A stretch of 33,400 nt of DNA, taken from NCBI GenBank assembly GCA_020433805.1, contig JAGRBZ010000043.1, forward strand, positions 1 to 33,400, read 5' to 3'. Positions 31,304 to 33,400 of this stretch are shown here, piece by piece. This DNA is from Anaerolineae bacterium. Its GTDB lineage: Bacteria > Chloroflexota > Anaerolineae > 4572-78 > J111. The notes below the pieces were generated by a model. The model saw only the letters and a list, made by a program, of their open reading frames with translations, had not been told where the DNA came from and ran no database searches. The translations under genes and the position numbers were made by a program. Every line of letters starts with the position of its first letter. Position 1 is the first letter of the stretch.

Positions 31304-33400
31304 CTACTGTAAATTTCTAAATCGCTTTCCTTGCGAGACCAGCGCTTCCAACATTTCGCGGGTTTCACGTTGCGTGGCCCCGGCTAGACGATCGACCTTG
31401 CAGCCGGCAGCCCTGAGCGTGGCATCCACCGATGCCGGTACGCCCCCCGGTCCGCCGACAATGGTCACGGCTTTGGCCAGTTTAGCTTCTTCTACTGAGA
31501 AACCCATCGTTACCGGGAAGCGGGCAATATAATCGATGGCTCCACGCAAGTCCCATTCGGCCCAATGGTCCGGCCCTTGGTGCCAAAAGAGCATATAATG
31601 TTCGATGGGCTTGCCGGTGACAGGTTGGCTGTCATCAACCGGAGGCTTGTCGACTTCGGGCTCGACCGGCGTTGTATCCGAAGTTAGCAGGTTGTTCGTC
31701 AGGGTTAAGAGCGTCGGTTTCCAGCTCGGCCAGGTGGCACCGGGGCTTTGCGTGCGCTCAATTTCTTGATAGCCGAAGACATCGTTCGTAGTTAATTTTA
31801 GTCGGCCCAGGAGTTGAGCCAGCACAAAGGCTGTAGCGTTAAGCTGGGCTTGCGGCGGTGGGGCATCGGTAAAGTTGCCAATCAAGGCTAATCCAATGCT
31901 ATCACGACTGTTTTGGCCGGCGTGGGCCGCCATAGCGACCAACGGCTGGGTTTGGTAGGCCAACCCCTGGTCGGTGATGCAGAAATGATAGGTGATACCC
32001 GGTAAATCGCGACGATCGACCAAAAACTCGGCGATGCGCTGGACCGTGATATTGGCCGGCGTACCGGTGTGATGAATAATAACGCGCTTGATGTCGCTGG
32101 TTTCACGTCGGGCGTAGCGTTTGGAAGCATGCTGTGGTAGCTGCTCGATGATGTTTTGGATTTGCACCTGGGTCGGCACAGGAGTCGGTTGCGGTTTGGG
32201 TGTCGGTTCGGGTTTGGGCTGCGGAACCGGCTCGGGCTTCTCCTCTACGACAGCCGGGCTAACGGTAATCGGGCTAACCAGCAGACCGGCATCGCCCTGC
32301 GTAATAAACCAGGTCACCAGTTCATGCACCATATCCCAGCGCAGTTGGTACGTTCCGGCCGTATCGGGCGTGCGCAATCGTGCTTTTAGGGTAACAACGC
32401 CATCAGGCGGAATATCGCGCGGCAGTGATGTCCTGTAATCGAGCTGAGTGGGAATAGTGACCCCTTGTCCTTGCGTATTTATCCACTGAAAACCCAGCCG
32501 GAATGGTTTAGAGCCGTCTTTTACCCAGGTGAAACTTCCGGCATTGCGCAATGTTAAGTTAACAGTAAGCGTTTGTCCGGCTGTGGCCGTTGTGGGCGTA
32601 TTGTGGCTAAGATAGCGGGTACGGTATCCCGGTTCGGGTGGCCGGGTAATGGGTTTGGTCGAGGCTGTTTCAACTTCTGGCTGCGGTTGGGGTTGAGGCT
32701 GCGGCTGTGGCTGTGGCTGCGGCTGCGGCACAACTTCACGCCATTTATAGTTTTTCGCAATAGCATCGCGCAGGTCTTGCTGTACCTGGCTTTTACCGTC
32801 GATGTGCCAATCATCATCACGCGACCAGCGGTATAAAATCATACAGCGAATCTGCTGATTGTTATTCTGATTCCAATCATTTATCTCTTGGTAAGCATTT
32901 TTAATCCACCCGCTGTTGGTATCGGGCCATCTGACGCCGTTGGGATCAACATCGCCGTTGGCCTCGGTTAGGTAAACGGGCAAATCTTGAAAGGCCTGTG
33001 GGATAGCATACATCTGATTTTTGTAGGTACGAAAATGGTAGTAATAATTTTGGAAGGGCGCTCCCATTTTCTCTTCGCTGAACACCAAACGTGGAAGATA
33101 ACCGTGGGTGTATGCGTGGATAGCAATGGCATCGCAATTTTCGCGACCAATGGCTAGCAGAATATCGCGCATATAAACGATGAAATTCCCAAAAAAACCT
33201 TTGTATGGATAGTCACCCGGTGCGCCGGGAATCTGATTAGCCGGGTACTTGCCCATCGGATCGGCCTCATAAGGGGTTTGGGCATTCCACGGTCCTATTG
33301 CACCGACAACGACCTGATCATTTTCGTGGCCGGGAACTGATTTGATAGCTCGGCGGCACAGCTTGTAACACTCGGCATAGCGGCGGGGTGTAATGCGCTC
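31304..33400 (-). CDS. Second GH-A-like/NBR1-Ig/PGRP-fold/CWB2-like protein (5' end outside window)
   Basis: This is a paralogue of the 28781-31141 product with the same domain order. The frame is open to the window edge, so the N-terminus is missing. The 698 residues present begin ERITPRRYAECYKLCRR, inside the barrel and after the position of the acid/base Glu. The nucleophile LPVYLTEAN, the NBR1-like Ig and the PGRP-like fold (VIIHHTGTP, YHFCITDQG) are intact, with GYQEIERTQSPGATW in place of the GHRD...CPG zinc motif, as in the first copy. The C-terminal CWB2-like segment is present too. The joints differ: a (Pro-Gln)9 repeat after the barrel, and a PKPEPTPKPQP-type linker before the amidase fold. 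The start and the acid/base residue lie beyond 33400. Confidence 0.82.
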   Translation of the reverse strand, partial: ERITPRRYAECYKLCRRAIKSVPGHENDQVVVGAIGPWNAQTPYEADPMGKYPANQIPGAPGDYPYKGFFGNFIVYMRDILLAIGRENCDAIAIHAYTHGYLPRLVFSEEKMGAPFQNYYYHFRTYKNQMYAIPQAFQDLPVYLTEANGDVDPNGVRWPDTNSGWIKNAYQEINDWNQNNNQQIRCMILYRWSRDDDWHIDGKSQVQQDLRDAIAKNYKWREVVPQPQPQPQPQPQPQPQPEVETASTKPITRPPEPGYRTRYLSHNTPTTATAGQTLTVNLTLRNAGSFTWVKDGSKPFRLGFQWINTQGQGVTIPTQLDYRTSLPRDIPPDGVVTLKARLRTPDTAGTYQLRWDMVHELVTWFITQGDAGLLVSPITVSPAVVEEKPEPVPQPKPEPTPKPQPTPVPTQVQIQNIIEQLPQHASKRYARRETSDIKRVIIHHTGTPANITVQRIAEFLVDRRDLPGITYHFCITDQGLAYQTQPLVAMAAHAGQNSRDSIGLALIGNFTDAPPPQAQLNATAFVLAQLLGRLKLTTNDVFGYQEIERTQSPGATWPSWKPTLLTLTNNLLTSDTTPVEPEVDKPPVDDSQPVTGKPIEHYMLFWHQGPDHWAEWDLRGAIDYIARFPVTMGFSVEEAKLAKAVTIVGGPGGVPASVDATLRAAGCKVDRLAGATQRETREMLEALVSQGKRFRNLQ
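32679..32729 (-). repeat. Hexamer tandem repeat encoding a Pro-Gln linker
   Basis: Repeats of a CCGCAG/CCACAG/CCTCAA unit encode about nine consecutive Pro-Gln pairs between the barrel and Ig domains of the second paralogue. The first paralogue has only a short acidic linker (ATASSSEEED) at this place, so the expansion is specific to this copy and may vary in length between strains. Confidence 0.75.

Noticed and set aside
32679..32729. CRISPR-like short repeats
   Set aside because: The period is six bases, in frame with Pro-Gln codons, without spacers.

Overview
The window looks like a chromosomal segment of a Chloroflexota bacterium, probably Anaerolineae/Caldilineae-like. This is an inference from style, not from a marker gene. 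The signs are very long PAS/GAF-rich sensor kinases, a TIR protein fused to an FGE-sulfatase-like domain, a BMP lipoprotein with an Ala/Glu-rich linker after its lipobox, PKD and cohesin/dockerin secreted proteins, and many palindromic intergenic repeats. No rRNA, tRNA, CRISPR array, transposase or phage gene was seen.

Left part (1-8192): a 1406-residue membrane sensor kinase and a single-domain response regulator overlap by one base. Next come a reverse-strand TIR-TM-FGE-like protein, a YigZ/IMPACT-family protein and a rhodanese-like lipoprotein. This block is bracketed by inverted copies of a ~120 bp imperfectly palindromic repeat, with a third shorter copy in front of the kinase gene.

Middle (8193-20304): a soluble triple-GAF histidine kinase (reverse); an SDR oxidoreductase with a clear promoter and an adjoining palindrome; NADP-type isocitrate dehydrogenase (icd) behind a long leader with its own promoter and a possible leader peptide; a complete BMP/nucleoside-type ABC importer (lipoprotein, two permeases, double ATPase) ending in a strong terminator; and reverse-strand ftsH. 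A ~110 bp imperfect palindrome lies between the importer and ftsH.

Right-middle (20305-25364): a GNAT acetyltransferase; a 57-residue Hc1/histone H1-like protein (21196-21369, reverse) that is easy to miss; a degenerate kinase-fold protein; and a signalling cluster made of a NarL-type histidine kinase, a lone receiver whose gene overlaps the kinase tail to tail, and a LuxR-type response regulator.

Right end (25365-33400): two exported proteins in tandem (PKD-PKD-CARDB-like, and carboxypeptidase-regulatory-like/cohesin/dockerin), a class I methyltransferase, and two tandem reverse-strand paralogues (the second cut by the window edge). The paralogues combine a clan-A glycoside-hydrolase-like barrel, an NBR1-like Ig domain, a PGRP/amidase-2 fold that has lost two of three zinc ligands, and a C-terminal segment resembling a cell-wall-binding repeat 2. 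They have no visible signal peptide. They are the best candidate here for an undescribed system: a sugar-cleaving enzyme tethered to peptidoglycan or cell envelope by an inactive amidase.
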